A program made the position numbers and the translations under genes. Below the pieces are notes generated by a model. The model saw only the letters and a list, made by a program, of their open reading frames with translations. It did no database searches and was not told the origin of the DNA. A DNA stretch of 56,176 nucleotides from Chara braunii (Eukaryota > Streptophyta > Charophyceae > Charales > Characeae). Shown in pieces: positions 10,844 to 21,233 of this stretch (position 1 is the first letter of the stretch; each line of letters starts with the position of its first letter). The stretch lies in assembly GCA_003427395.1 (NCBI GenBank), contig BFEA01000005.1:6186993-6243168 (forward strand). The letters are read 5' to 3'.

Positions 10844-10952
10844 GAAACCCGGTGGATGGGGAACGGGCGGAGACGCGGGGGTAGAACGGGGAGTATGACC
10901 CTCTGAGGAAAAGACAACAAAGGAAGTAAGGGAGCCAAGACCATACCATGAA

Positions 10953-11603
10953 GTGAGTCAACAAACAGGGGGAAAATCTTTGTCAAACGAGGACTATAGT
11001 GAACTATGGAACCGGAGGGAGAGACTGACAGTCTGGCTCGACCGAGAAAGGAGTGTCAGAACAGAGAGTCGCCAACAAAACAACGAGGGATCCAAGGTCC
11101 TAGCGACAACCACATACAAAGTGAAAAGGGGTTCGAAGGAGTTGTGCGATCAAAACGAAGGAGCAAACAGCCAGGGAGAAAAGATAAGAGATACCCCCCA
11201 AGAGGTACGAGTCCAGGTATCTCGAACCGCATTGCCACCCCAAGAAACTCTCGCTCCAAGACTCGAGCGTCGGGCCAATCAAAGGGATCACACCAAGAAA
11301 TCATGTCGATATTGTACTACGGTGGGACATTTCGCTAGGAATTGCTCGAAGCTTAACCATGACATCATAAGAATGTCGTGTTCTAAGACCCTCAAGGGAC
11401 ATATCCTAGGTCCTAACAGAGAGAGGATTGACTGGACTTCGCGTGGGGGAATGAGACGCGTTATAGCAACATTAAACAACCTGGAATTTTCAGCAATGGA
11501 GGAGGAGGAAGTAAGCGAGCTTTGTTGGGAACCCACTGGGGGGGGAAGCCAACATCGGGCCGACTCCGTCGTGAAGGCGGGAAGGAATGATGGGAACAAC
11601 TAA
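10953..11603 (+). CDS. Gag-like protein with CCHC zinc knuckle
   Basis: This is a 216-codon frame. A retroviral-type zinc knuckle CRYCTTVGHFARNC (C-x2-C-x4-H-x4-C) lies at 11305-11345, about residues 118-131. The preceding 115 residues are basic and Gln/Glu-rich, as in nucleocapsid linkers. After the knuckle come GPNRERIDWTSRGGMRRVI and an acidic tail. Zinc knuckles of this type bind nucleic acid in retrotransposon Gag proteins; some cellular RNA-binding proteins also carry them. No protease or reverse transcriptase follows, so the element is incomplete or non-autonomous. The start codon is uncertain. Coding appearance is moderate: an overlapping +2 frame is also open for 110 codons. Confidence 0.55.
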   Translation: MSQQTGGKSLSNEDYSELWNRRERLTVWLDRERSVRTESRQQNNEGSKVLATTTYKVKRGSKELCDQNEGANSQGEKIRDTPQEVRVQVSRTALPPQETLAPRLERRANQRDHTKKSCRYCTTVGHFARNCSKLNHDIIRMSCSKTLKGHILGPNRERIDWTSRGGMRRVIATLNNLEFSAMEEEEVSELCWEPTGGGSQHRADSVVKAGRNDGNN

Positions 11604-13084
11604 AAGACTTGGAAAAAGGGAAAACTGAGAGTGACGGCGGATGGGTTGACACACTGAACAGAGGGGTGGGTTAGTCACGAGGGGCGCTCCAAGGAAACAG
11701 GGGAGGAGTTTGGCCATGGATTATGATTATGGGTCCACACATAACCAGAGGGGAAAAAAATAAAAAAAAATCATTGGTAGGATGTGGCCGCCACTCAACA
11801 ACGGTAAGGGGAGAAACACTCGATCTGAGGATTGAGGGTGAAGGAGAGGAAGTAAGCCTAGGAGGAGAAAGCGGAAGGGAGGAGGGAGACACGACTGGAC
11901 CTCACCAGTAAATGGGTGCGAAGATGAGGAATGCGACATGAGCACAAGAGGTTGTGAGGGGGAGGATGGTCGAGAACAAGAAACGGAAAAGCGAAAAGTT
12001 TGGCGAGATCCTCGCCAAGCTATCGGTATCAGGAAGAGGCGGAGGAAGTAGTCAAACCTGAAGGGGAAGAAGGACCTGAGTTCGATACCTTTAAGGAGAC
12101 GACATAGAGTAGGATGAGGAATTTGGGCAGTTATGCAATCAATGGTTTTATCAATGGGTTAATGTAACATCTGGACCATCAAGGTCAGAAGAAAGATGAG
12201 GAAAGGTGATTCAGTCACAAGATTGGTTTTTTACGATAATGGAACACTTGAGATGTCCGCAGGACGGAAAAGATAGATTTTTTTTGCTCGTAAGCTAAGG
12301 CTGGGATGCGCCCTCGCAATCAAAAGAGCTTGAAGAGGCCAAGGGACAAGGGACCAATGAGGAAAGTTGAGTCGTGTCAAGAGAAACTATATATATATGG
12401 TGTATGCGGAATAGAAGATGGTGAATTGGTCATATAGGTCGCTTTCTGTGTATGGTCTTGATTATGCGCAGTCCTCCATGTTTTGACAAAAGCGAAGCAG
12501 GTTGATGATGACCGTTGTTGCTACCTCTCGCGCAAGCTATTTTAAGATGTTCAGTACGAGTCGAGACATTGGGATAAGGACCAGAGGAAACAACCTCGAT
12601 GGGACTATGGGGGGCTAAATTTTGTTTTATAACTATTGCAAATATCTCGTTCAAATGAAGTGTTGGTTCGAGGGTGAATGGGTTGTGGTCAGGTTCTAAA
12701 AAAAAATTTAGGGAACATATGGGTAGAAGGGCACGAAGGCGCTCCTCCCCTAGGAGCCTAATCCAACCAAGTCGGGTCAAGTCCTAAGAGACAAAGGTCA
12801 GAGAGTGAGAAAGAGTGAAAACAGAGATTGAGCCCATATCCTTCACCATGGTTGAACGACCGGGTGGACTAACGTTGCTTGAGGATGCAAGCCTCAACTC
12901 AAGCGTTAGACGCTAAGCCGGGCGTATGTGAGATACTGAGACAAGGGCATGTATTGTCCGTACATGGAAAAGAAAAGGCACGCACAAAACGCACACATGA
13001 TGGCCACTTTCTAACCCCTAGACAAATATGGGATCTGTGTCCTCGAGGCCCACCCCCTCGGGCGCTAACATTGAAATGGATAAG
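11604..13084. other. Unassigned region
   Basis: Plus-strand purine-rich sequence continues (acidic or charged frames at 11723-11911 and around 11940-12110), possibly a decayed extension of the gag-like region. From about 12130 to 13084 I see no gene, RNA or repeat structure beyond a short (TA)n at about 12388-12398. Confidence 0.4.
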
Positions 13085-13260
13085 GACGGCCCTGACAAGG
13101 TCATTCGATTGAAATGAATAAGAACGACCCTAACAAGGTCGTTCGATTGAAATGAATAAAGACGACCCTGACAAGGTGCTTCGTTGGAATGAAAAAGAAT
13201 GACCCTAATAAGGTTGTTGGATTGAAAATCGCAAAATGGCCCCTGACAAGGGTCAGTTGA
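13085..13260. repeat. ~38-bp tandem repeat, five copies
   Basis: ACAAGGTCGTTCGATTGAAA-type units recur with AAGG at 13097, 13135, 13173, 13210 and 13247 (spacing 37-38 bp), each containing GACCCTGACAAGG or GACCCTAACAAGG. Confidence 0.88.
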
Positions 13261-14040
13261 AAATAGTTACTAGGGTCCCCTTGCATGGTTGCTTGAAAGA
13301 GATTGAGCTTGACGGATCTGGAGTTTGTATCAGGGAATTGCTTGAGAATTGAAAATTGCATTGCATATCGGGGGGCCCTAGGCGGATTGGAAAAAATATG
13401 GAAATAGCGTTGGAATTGGCGTTCTTTTTAATGTAGTCTCAGGCCTCAACAAGAGGGGGATACCGGTGCTTGTACCGCGGCCCCAGGACCTTTACCCTTC
13501 TAAGGGAAAGTCTCAGCGCGACCTGTTCCTCATAAAGGATAAGGGTTAAAGGACCAAGGCATCTTTCTCTTTGATTGGTGTTCGTCGTCCGGAACTAACT
13601 CTGACAACGAGCTATAGTCGGGGAGTTCAAACTGCGCCTCGTGTTAGGAACCTAAACGTCAAAGGGTGTGGAACCAAAAGGGGTGAAAAACCATTCTTTG
13701 CTAGTCTTTTTTTGCTCTCCCCAACTACACGTCATACCGTAGAGGGGCGGCGTGGCCGTTTGGGATGGACCAAGGCTGCTCGCATTAAGTTGAGCAGCAC
13801 TGTCCAAAGGGAGGGGTCAGGCGATGTACCGGGTGAAGTCCGCACCCACCATACGGCATTGACACCGCCCTGCCGGATCATTATAATCATTCCGGGACTA
13901 ACCACGAGGTCTTTGTAACTGCACTCACAAACTAATAAGAGAGCCCCAATTCTCTTGAAAGGAAGAGGTCGGATCCAAAAAAATACCACTCGGGAGGAAC
14001 GATTCGCGGGGGATGCGTTTACGACAACACGGGGTCCTGG
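13261..14040. other. No recognisable feature
   Basis: A 115-codon plus frame at 13571-13918 overlaps an 85-codon minus frame, and neither shows a motif. Nothing else could be supported. Confidence 0.4.
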
Positions 14041-14190
14041 GAGGCTTGGACTGGACCTACCTGCCAGAGGTGAGGTGGTACCTCAACAATGACGTTCGTC
14101 TCGTAATAGCAAAAGGCCGGACTGAGTAGAAGAATAAGGTGTTACCAACTGAGGAAGGAGCGATCACCATTTCTTCAGGGAGCGGGTGAG
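14041..14190 (+). pseudogene. Possible fragment of the 6-10 kb paralogue family
   Basis: The frame near 14047 reads DWTYLPEVRWYLNNDVRLVI before a TAG. TYLPEVRW resembles LYLPEVGW of copy D and LYLSRVGW of copy C. The match is short, so this is only suggestive. It lies just upstream of the hAT element. Confidence 0.3.
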
Positions 14191-14331
14191 CCGGCGTTCT
14201 TGACTCGGTTGGTGGGTCAGGTTTCCGTACCTCCAAGTGAGAACCAGTCGTGCGATGGGGACATTGCATTTTGAGTGGGGGAAAGGTGAGCCATCTACCT
14301 AAAGAAAAAAAAAAAAAAATGTACTATGAAT

Positions 14332-15231
14332 CAGTGTTGCACACCCCGACCGTCGGCGACTCTCGACTGGTCGGCTGCCGACCTGCCGACCGGTCGGCTG
14401 GTCGAAACCTACTGGTCGGGGGTCGTCGGCCCCCCGCATTTTTTTTTTTTTTTGGGGGGGGGGTCCAGAACCCCTAATAATATCACCAACACCCCCATAG
14501 CNNNNNNNNNNNNNNNNNNNNNNNNNNNNNNNNNNNNNNNNNNNNNNNNNNNNNNNNNNNNNNNNNCCATATACCACCCCAACAGCCCCGAACAACCGCC
14601 AACACCCTTATTAAACCGTCCATAACCCCCTATATCACCCTTATAATCCGGCGCATCGCATGCGCGTGAGCTCCGCACGTGCGGCGCCTAGTGCACGCGC
14701 AACCATGCACGCACACCCCAATAAATAGAGTTAAAAAAAAAATTGGGGAGGGCTGGTTGAGGTAGCCAATGGTGCCCCTCCCTTCTAAAATATCGAAGGG
14801 CACAGGAAAAAAAATTGAGCGTACGAATTCCTTGTTGAATTGTCATTTTCCCGAAGGCCCCCAGATGCAAAGGTCCCAACGTTTCAAGAGACGTTCAACA
14901 AATTTCGTGTGAGAATGGAGCAGGCCAGCACTATATGTTCTGGATCCGAAGTCAGGTTACTAATTATGTGCAAGGACCTCTCAAATAGCCCAGGGGTTTA
15001 TAAATAAATGTTAAGGAGCTATTTGTTTCCCCCCCCCCCAACCTCTCCCCCCACCCCCCCACCCCGAAACCAAAGTTTCTAAGCGGATTTGGGCAGTACT
15101 CAGCAAGCGCAGTAAGTCGGAAAAAAAAAAAAATCAGCGGAGGACTATTTTCTGAGTCGTCGGCTACCGCCGACCGGTCGGTACAATACGGTCGGCGGTC
15201 GGCCCGACCGGTTGGCGGGGATGCAACCCTG
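14332..15231. mobile_element. Non-autonomous hAT-type DNA transposon
   Basis: The element is flanked by a perfect 8-bp direct repeat CTATGAAT (14324-14331 and 15232-15239). It starts CAGTGTTGCA and ends TGCAACCCTG, which are imperfect terminal inverted repeats with the CAG/CTG ends typical of hAT elements, as is the 8-bp duplication. Both subterminal regions (14340-14435 and 15165-15220) are packed with GGTCGGC/GCCGACC motifs, as expected of subterminal transposase sites. No transposase is encoded: the interior has a 65-N gap (14502-14566), homopolymers and short frames only. The structure is seen directly; hAT membership follows from family knowledge. Confidence 0.88.
14502..14566. other. 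Assembly gap, 65 Ns
   Basis: A run of 65 Ns inside the hAT element, next to T- and G-homopolymers (about 14440-14461) that probably stopped the assembly. Confidence 0.99.
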
Positions 15232-15254
15232 CTATGAATCAGAAAATCTGGCAA

Positions 15255-15640
15255 TTTTTGTCGGACTTGAAATGACAGAAAAATGGTTGAAGTAGCAATT
15301 GAAATGGACATTTTGGCTGAGGTAGCAATTGAAATGGACTTGAAATGTTTTTGGCTGAGGTGGCAATTGAAATGGACTTGAAATGTTTTTGGTTGAAGTA
15401 GCAATTAAAATGGACTTGGAAATGCTTCATGGATGAGGCAACAATTGGATAAATTGAACTTGGACTATGTGCGGAAATGGCTGAAGTAACAATTGAATGA
15501 AAGTTGGAAAAATTGATGGGCTGGTAATTGAACGGATGGAGTTTGGAATGTTTGAAGAAATGGTTGAGGCAGCGAGGGGACTGAATTTGCAAAGCCTGAT
15601 AATGTGACTGAGGGCAGTATGCGAATAAATTAGACAGAAA
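15255..15640. repeat. ~38-bp tandem repeat, degenerating rightwards
   Basis: GGCTGAGGTAGCAATTGAAA-type units occur at 15315, 15353 and 15391 (38-bp spacing), with a less regular unit at 15285. Diverged versions (GGTTGAGG, GGCTGAAG) continue to about 15580. Confidence 0.85.
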
Positions 15641-15747
15641 ATACCTAACAATAAGTCCAGGACGGAGAACGAACTGACCGAAGGAAATATTTTTGAGTAA
15701 GGAAACATTGACTGCACGATCTGAAAAGGACGACCGAAGAGCACTAG

Positions 15748-15955
15748 AGAAAGAAGGCACAAAGTGTCAAAGACCACCAGTGGGACCAAGTATCGGGGAC
15801 CACCGACGGGACAAAATGTCGGGGACCACCGGCGGAACAAAGTGTCGGGGACCACCAGCGGGATAAAGTGTCGGAGACCACCGACGGGACAAAGTGTCGG
15901 GGACCATCGACGGGACAGAGTGTCGAGGACCACCGGCGGGACAAAGTGGCGTGGA
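15748..15955. repeat. 26-bp minisatellite
   Basis: ACCACCGACGGGACAAAGTG-type units recur every 26 bp (15773, 15799, 15825 and on), about eight copies. The same motif in inverted orientation (CTTGTCCCGCCG) recurs at 20285-20425. Confidence 0.93.
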
Positions 15956-16079
15956 CTAGTACAGGACAAATGTTGGGGACGTGAGAAGGTCTCAAGAAAA
16001 AATTGTAAAGCGACATGAGGACTAAATAATTAAAGCAAGGTGCACTGTCAAGATCAAGAAGTATGAGTGTGACACAAGT

Positions 16080-16835
16080 ATGTGACTAGTTGAATAAGCA
16101 ATGATGAATCGGACTATCACCAAGTGCAAGAATGGATAAAGCATGGGAGAAATATCATACAAAATACTAAAATAAGCAATAAACAAAGTTGCGATTTACT
16201 AGTAAGTGAAGAAATGGAGAGAAAGTGAAGAGAGAGTGAGTGAAACTCACTCTTATGCATGAAAGCACAAAGTAGAAAGTAACGATTCACATTGGAGTGA
16301 AGGAATGGATAAAACACGAGAGAAAAATCACACAAAATATTAAAATAAACAAGAAACAAAGTTGCAATTTACAACTAAGTGAAGAAATGGAGAGAAAGTG
16401 AAGAGAGAGTGATTGAAACTCACTGTTCACGCATGAAAACACAAAGGGAAAAGTGACGATTTACATTGGAGTGGAGGATTGGACAAAATAGGAAAGAAAG
16501 ATCACACAACATACTCGACTAAGCAAGAAACAAAGTTTCGATTTACCACTAAGTGAATAAATGAAGAATAAGTGACGAAAGAGTGAATTTCACTTACTCT
16601 AAAGCATGAAAACACAAAATGGAAAGTGACGATTTACATTGGAGTGAAGGAATGGGCAACCCATGAGAGAAAGATCACACAAAGTACTAGAATAAGCAAA
16701 AAATAAAATTGCGATTTACTGCTAAGTGTACAAATGGAGAGAAAGTGAAGAGAAAGTGAGTGAAACTCACTTTCATGCATGAAAACACAAAGTAAAAGTG
16801 GCGATTTACTATAAAGTGAAGAAAGAGCCCATGGG
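16080..16835. repeat. 173-bp satellite, about four copies
   Basis: Equivalent positions at 16130, 16303, 16477 and 16650 give periods of 173-174 bp. Units contain GAGAGAAAGTGAAGAGAGAG, AAACTCACT and ACGATTTACATTGGAGTG. The period is near nucleosome length. No gene is present. Confidence 0.93.
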
Positions 16836-16909
16836 AAGACCATCAGTAGTGGAAAAACCTCCTACTACCTATACTAAGCTTTAGAAAGCACCCATGGAGG
16901 GGGAAGATG

Positions 16910-17100
16910 AGGAAGAAAGAAAAAAAAAAAAGGGAATATGGATGAGTGAACACGGGTGAGTAGGAGAAGAAGAGGAAGAGGAAGAGGAAGGAGAAGAAGA
17001 AGGAGGAGAAGAAAGAGAAGAAGAGAGAAGAAGAAGAGGAAGATAAAGAGGAAAAAGAAGAAGAAGAAGAAGAAGAAGAAGAAGAAGAAGAAGAAGAAAT
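16910..17100. repeat. Purine-strand (GAA/GGA)n microsatellite
   Basis: Imperfect then near-perfect GAA repeats, with pure GAA at about 17055-17098. The Phe- or Leu-rich open frames on the opposite strand are artefacts of this composition. Confidence 0.95.
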
Positions 17101-19589
17101 TTATCCTCCTTTCCACTCACCTTCTCTAGTATCTTGGGGTTGAAGTACCAATCTTGGTGATATTCCTCCTTACTTGGCTATGACTCCCTTCCTCTTCAAG
17201 CCCCTCTCATTCCTCCTCTTCAGTCATTTCCAAGTTGTGACAAACTCCTTTCACAATGGTTGTGAAGTCCTCCCCTCTAGGAGAGCTAAGGGGACTTTTG
17301 CTAGCCTATCTCTCTCTCCCATAGCCTGGGGGCTATGGTGGACCACCCCCTTGAGTCTCCACTATACACTCTAGCTCTAATGGCAGGTCCAACTAGCTCA
17401 CAGCCTCCTCCAAGGCTCCTAACTGGCAGCGGTTTCCCTCCTCTCACTCCAAGTGAGTAGAGTGTTCCTATGAGCTCACTTGGGCAGCATGGGCACTCCT
17501 CATGCAAATGTGAGTGTGGCGGACTTCCCCCTCAGCTTATGTAGGCTGAAACAGGAGTACCGGCCAACCCATGAGCCTCTCCATGTTCCTCTAAGTGAAC
17601 CGAGGTACCGCCAAGCCCAAATTATTCCACTAGGTCTCTCCGGGGGCACCTGTGCCTCATTTTGGTCAAGTACATGCATTACGAGTGGTTGGTACCAACT
17701 CGGATTGCCTCTTGGCCTCCTTCAGCCTCCTTTTCTTCTTCAAATGCTGCCCCCTTGAGTTCAAATGCCCAAGGGGCAGCCCTACTTGAAAGAAAAAGGC
17801 CTTACGAGCCTTTTTCTTGATTTTTGTTGTTCCCACCGCAATTTGGGTAGGCCGAGGTATTCTTTCATGCCTCAGAGCAATCTCAGCCTTGGATCGTGCT
17901 AAGACTCAAGGCCAGCATAATTTCGAGCTACCCCTAAGTGGTTCTTGCTTCAATTTTGAGCCCCTATGCTCTCTTTTTCAGTTTTTGGTGGATATGGCAC
18001 TCTTTTTGGGCCAAATGCACAGTTTCGATCTTTTTCTTTTTTTGTTTCTTTCCATTTTGGGCTGCCAACTCATTCCGGAGTTGGTCGTTTAACCTGGCCC
18101 ACAAAAAACCACCATATGCTCTTCACCATGAGATCTGATCGCAGATCAATGACTCACAAAAAAAATGGTCAACTCTCTTTTGCATTTTTGCCAAATTTTG
18201 CTCCTTTTAATTCAGCAATCCGAATTGCCCTCCACAAAATCTGGAGGGATGAGGTCACAGTAGGGACCTGGCAGTCCCTACTGTGTTTGTCCCAACTGAC
18301 CGGCACATCCTCCTCCACCCTTTTTTCCTCTTTTGTCTCATCCAGCCTCCTTTTTCTCTCATTTTCTCTCCTTTTTTTTTTTGTAGCTGTTACGACAAAT
18401 GTCAAGCTGTTGTGCATTCTCTTTGTAGGCCTTAGGACCTCATTCAAGGCCAGATTCATGGCCAGCAGTTGACCGTTGTAACTTGGATTGCAATAATGGA
18501 GCCCCCTATGCTCATAGGGGCTCCCATTTGTCTTCATTTTCTTAATTTTGAGCCCGTTTGTGCTTCGATTGCTCCTGGTCATCCTATTTGTTGCATAGAG
18601 CCCATTGAGGCTCTATTTTCTTATGCCTTGCTAGTCCGAGATATCTCGGACTGCTGGGCAGCCCCTCCTTTGCTCATTTTCTCTTATTTTTGCCTCCTGA
18701 CACTCTCCCCTTACGCTGTTTTAATTTGCACTCACAGTGGCTAATATTTTCAATTGTCAAGATCTTTTATTTTGACAGCGCTACTTGCTTGCGCACTTCT
18801 TTTCTCTTGCTAGCTTATGGTTTTCTTGGGACTACTTAAGTCTCCGCCATTCTCTCATGCCGGGTCCAATTTCTAGCTCCGACGGTGGTCCCACCGGCGC
18901 ATGTCCCAATTCTCAATTATTTTTATTTGAGCTCATTTGGCCCCCGGCGTCATTCTCGACGGTGTCCCATTTTTTTATTTGGGCTTCCTTGTCCCCGGCA
19001 GCCCCAATCCTTTCCTCCCATGGATCTCAAGCGCTGCGAATATTCTAGGCCACGAGATCCACCATCTCGCGGCCCCCATTTACCATCTTTATCTTGACCC
19101 AAGCCTAAAACACTCTTTTCTAATGTCTTAGGTGAGCCAAGACCCTTTTTCATTTGGCCTAGGGTTCTCCATGCAGTCCGTTATTTCTCGGACAGCCATT
19201 ATGGCCTTTCCCCTAGCCTCATGGCCCCACAACATGCCTCAAACTGGAACAAACGAAAACGGTCAATTCCCAAGTGCATTCAGACTTAATATTGACTCCA
19301 GATGCGTTTAAAACATGTGTTTTTCCTCCCCTATATAATTCGTTGTATCTCGGTTGCATGGGGCCTTGATTTTTCTTGATTTTCTCTGCAAAATCAGGAA
19401 AAAATCAAGGTCCTTTGCAACCGCCATATTCCAGAATGTACCTGGTCACGGATGTATCTCCCCAAGCGACCGTTTTTTACCGTTAAGGTTTTTTTTTTTT
19501 TTTTTTCCTTTTCTTTTCCCTCTATTTTCGAATAGTAGGGACCTGCCAATCCCTATTTGTGCCAGTCCCTATAGACGGCCAATTCACTC
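17101..19589. repeat. Hairpin-dense non-coding repeat region
   Basis: No gene is supported. The region carries many short, nearly perfect inverted repeats. They are CCATAGCC/GGCTATGG (17319-17338), AGAAAAAGGC/GCCTTTTTCT (17791-17817), CACAGTAGGGAC/GTCCCTACTGTG (18256-18285), GGAGCCCC/GGGGCTCC (18498-18524), ATAGAGCC/GGCTCTAT (18595-18616), the perfect palindrome AGTCCGAGATATCTCGGACT (18633-18652), CCACGAGAT/ATCTCGCGG (19049-19071) and a variant palindrome at 19173-19195. Stems of 7-12 bp with 4-7-nt loops predominate. The open frames here are composition artefacts. Confidence 0.75.
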
Positions 19590-19627
19590 CTGTCTCTTAT
19601 ACACATCTAGATGTGTATAAGAGACAG
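19590..19627. other. Nextera mate-pair junction adapter (contaminant)
   Basis: CTGTCTCTTATACACATCT is followed directly by AGATGTGTATAAGAGACAG. This is the Tn5 mosaic-end circularisation junction of Nextera mate-pair libraries, in full (38 bp). It is not genomic. Confidence 0.98.
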
Positions 19628-19872
19628 GGGTAACACCCTGCACCAGAGCCTGGGTACCGCGCTCGCGACGGTTGAGCTGCGCTTGAGGTATGGGATAAAA
19701 CTCTACCGATAGTACCAGCGGAGAGACCACGAGGAGATGACCGGTCTGTATGTGAGATTGCTTGAATCCTTTGTGTTTTTTTTTTTGTATCCCCCCTCTG
19801 TAAAATTTGGCTGAGGTCTGAGTTGTTGGACGGGGTTATGATTTTAGTCTATTCCCACCTACCTGCCTAAGN
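19628..19872. other. Misplaced read sequence after adapter (assembly artefact)
   Basis: This segment, starting GGGTAACACCCTGCACCAGAGC, repeats 5487-5731 almost exactly and stops at a single N (19872). With the adapter before it, the simplest reading is that an untrimmed mate-pair read was used for gap filling, bringing in distant sequence. The native sequence probably resumes at 19873. Confidence 0.9.
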
Positions 19873-20915
19873 GGCCTTTTCTAGGCCCTTCCTCTTAGTT
19901 TTGGCCCTCCCTATGCCCATGGTGCAGTCCGTTATATCTCGGACTGCAATTGAGGCTCCCCCATGCCCATGGGAGCCTCTTTCTTTTGCCCCGATTTCTC
20001 CCGGGAACCTATTTTTCTCATGGAGCCCCTCTAGGCTCCATTTTTCTCAAGGTGGCTAGTCTGAGATATTTCGGATTGCTCCCATGCCTCCTCTCTTGCT
20101 TTTCTCTTGCTTTCCTTTTAGTTTTTTCCCTCCCGTTTGCCTCCACTAGTGCTTGCACTAGTGGTGCTAATATTCTTGACCGTCTGGATCTTGATCTCGA
20201 CGGCACGCCTTACCTTCGGCTTATTTTCTTATGGTCCTTCATGACTTTGCCCTGGGGGATCGCATGTCCCCGCCACTTATCTCGTGTTAGTCCCCAACAC
20301 TTGTCCCGCCGATGGTCCCGCCGACACTTGTCCCGCCGACCCTTGTCCCGCCGGTGGTCCTACCGGTACTTAGTCCCAAAATGTCATTATTTTTACTTGG
20401 TCCCCTGTGGTCCCCGACACTTTCCCTAGCGGCGCCCCAGTTTCTCTTGGCATTTTCTCCCCCGTGGCCGCCTTATTTCTAGTATTTCTTCTATGTTCCG
20501 CGCGTACTGGTCTTCCGACCGTGACCCTTTACTTGGCTCGTGGCCCTTTGGTTCTTCCTACGCCGCATCACGGTAGCCTTCTTGACCCTAACTACATTCT
20601 CACGAGTCGGTGCCTCACTTCTTATTTTTTCAACCTTCTTGACTTTTTTCTTCCTGCGGCACGCAGCCCAAGGCTTTATTTTTCCCGGCAGTCCTTCTTC
20701 CTTCGGGAGGGAGTGTCACCTCTACTATTTTCCGGCAGTCCTTCGCCGCTCGCTATCTTGCTAGTTTTTCTTGGTCTAGTGGTTCCGGTGGCCCTGGGCA
20801 TTCTCTAGGTTCCTAGGCGCCGACACTTGTGCCTTTGGCCTTCCATCCTTTCTATCTCTTTTGCCTCTGGTTTTCTCTGTTGTGCACAATTCTGCCATAT
20901 ACCATCTCTCAGTGG
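19873..20915. repeat. Hairpin-dense repeat region, continued
   Basis: Inverted repeats continue: GCAGTCC...GGACTGC (19924-19947), GAGGCTCCC/GGGAGCCTC (19952-19979) and ATGGAGCC/GGCTCCAT (20020-20041), plus a decayed palindrome copy at about 20055-20080. At 20285-20425 there is a degenerate ACTTGTCCCGCCG array, the reverse complement of the 26-bp minisatellite at 15748. No gene is seen. Confidence 0.7.
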
Positions 20916-21233
20916 TCAGGACTTATCTCGGGACCCACCAGTCCCGACACCGGTAGGTGAATCGAAGATGTCGGCAAACTCTTCGAGCAACTGCACCACA
21001 CGGGGGTCCGAACACAAGTCCATGGGTGAAGAGTCGGCTATCGCGATGGTTCGTAGGAAACATAGGTCTATCTCGTCGGGTTGCTCATAAGCACAAGTAG
21101 CCCGGAACGACTTGGCCGTCACAACTTGGCACTGGATCGAAGGATGCAGAAGAGGAATAGTACATGACACTTCGGCGTCGAAGGCGTCATGGACGATAAG
21201 AGTCCGCCGATGGAAGTTGACCGTGTGATCCGC
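20916..21233 (-). pseudogene. Ty3/gypsy-type pol fragment (protease-RT linker)
   Basis: The minus-strand frame carries TVNFHRRTLIVHDAFDAEVS near its upstream end (about 21175-21231) and RVVQLLEEFADIFDSPTGV near 20955-21010. The latter is the segment that precedes the first reverse-transcriptase motif in Ty3/gypsy polyproteins. Homology is lost just after SPTGVG, and a stop follows at 20916, so the RT core, RNase H and integrase are missing. At 21233 the frame is interrupted by TGTCGAGCGCATC, the left end of a 20.6-kb insertion. Its missing upstream part is found at 41861 and beyond. The frame rejoins as MPWLASADHTVNFHRR across the insertion. This is a clear pseudogene fragment. Confidence 0.85.

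Noticed and set aside
16874-17120. Phe- and Leu-rich minus-strand frames
   Set aside because: Translation of the GAA/GGA microsatellite.
17966-18582. 137-168-codon frames on both strands
   Set aside because: Overlapping frames in hairpin-rich, CT-biased DNA; no motifs and no codon bias.
19354-19620. 88-codon frame running into the adapter
   Set aside because: Its last residues are encoded by the Nextera adapter.
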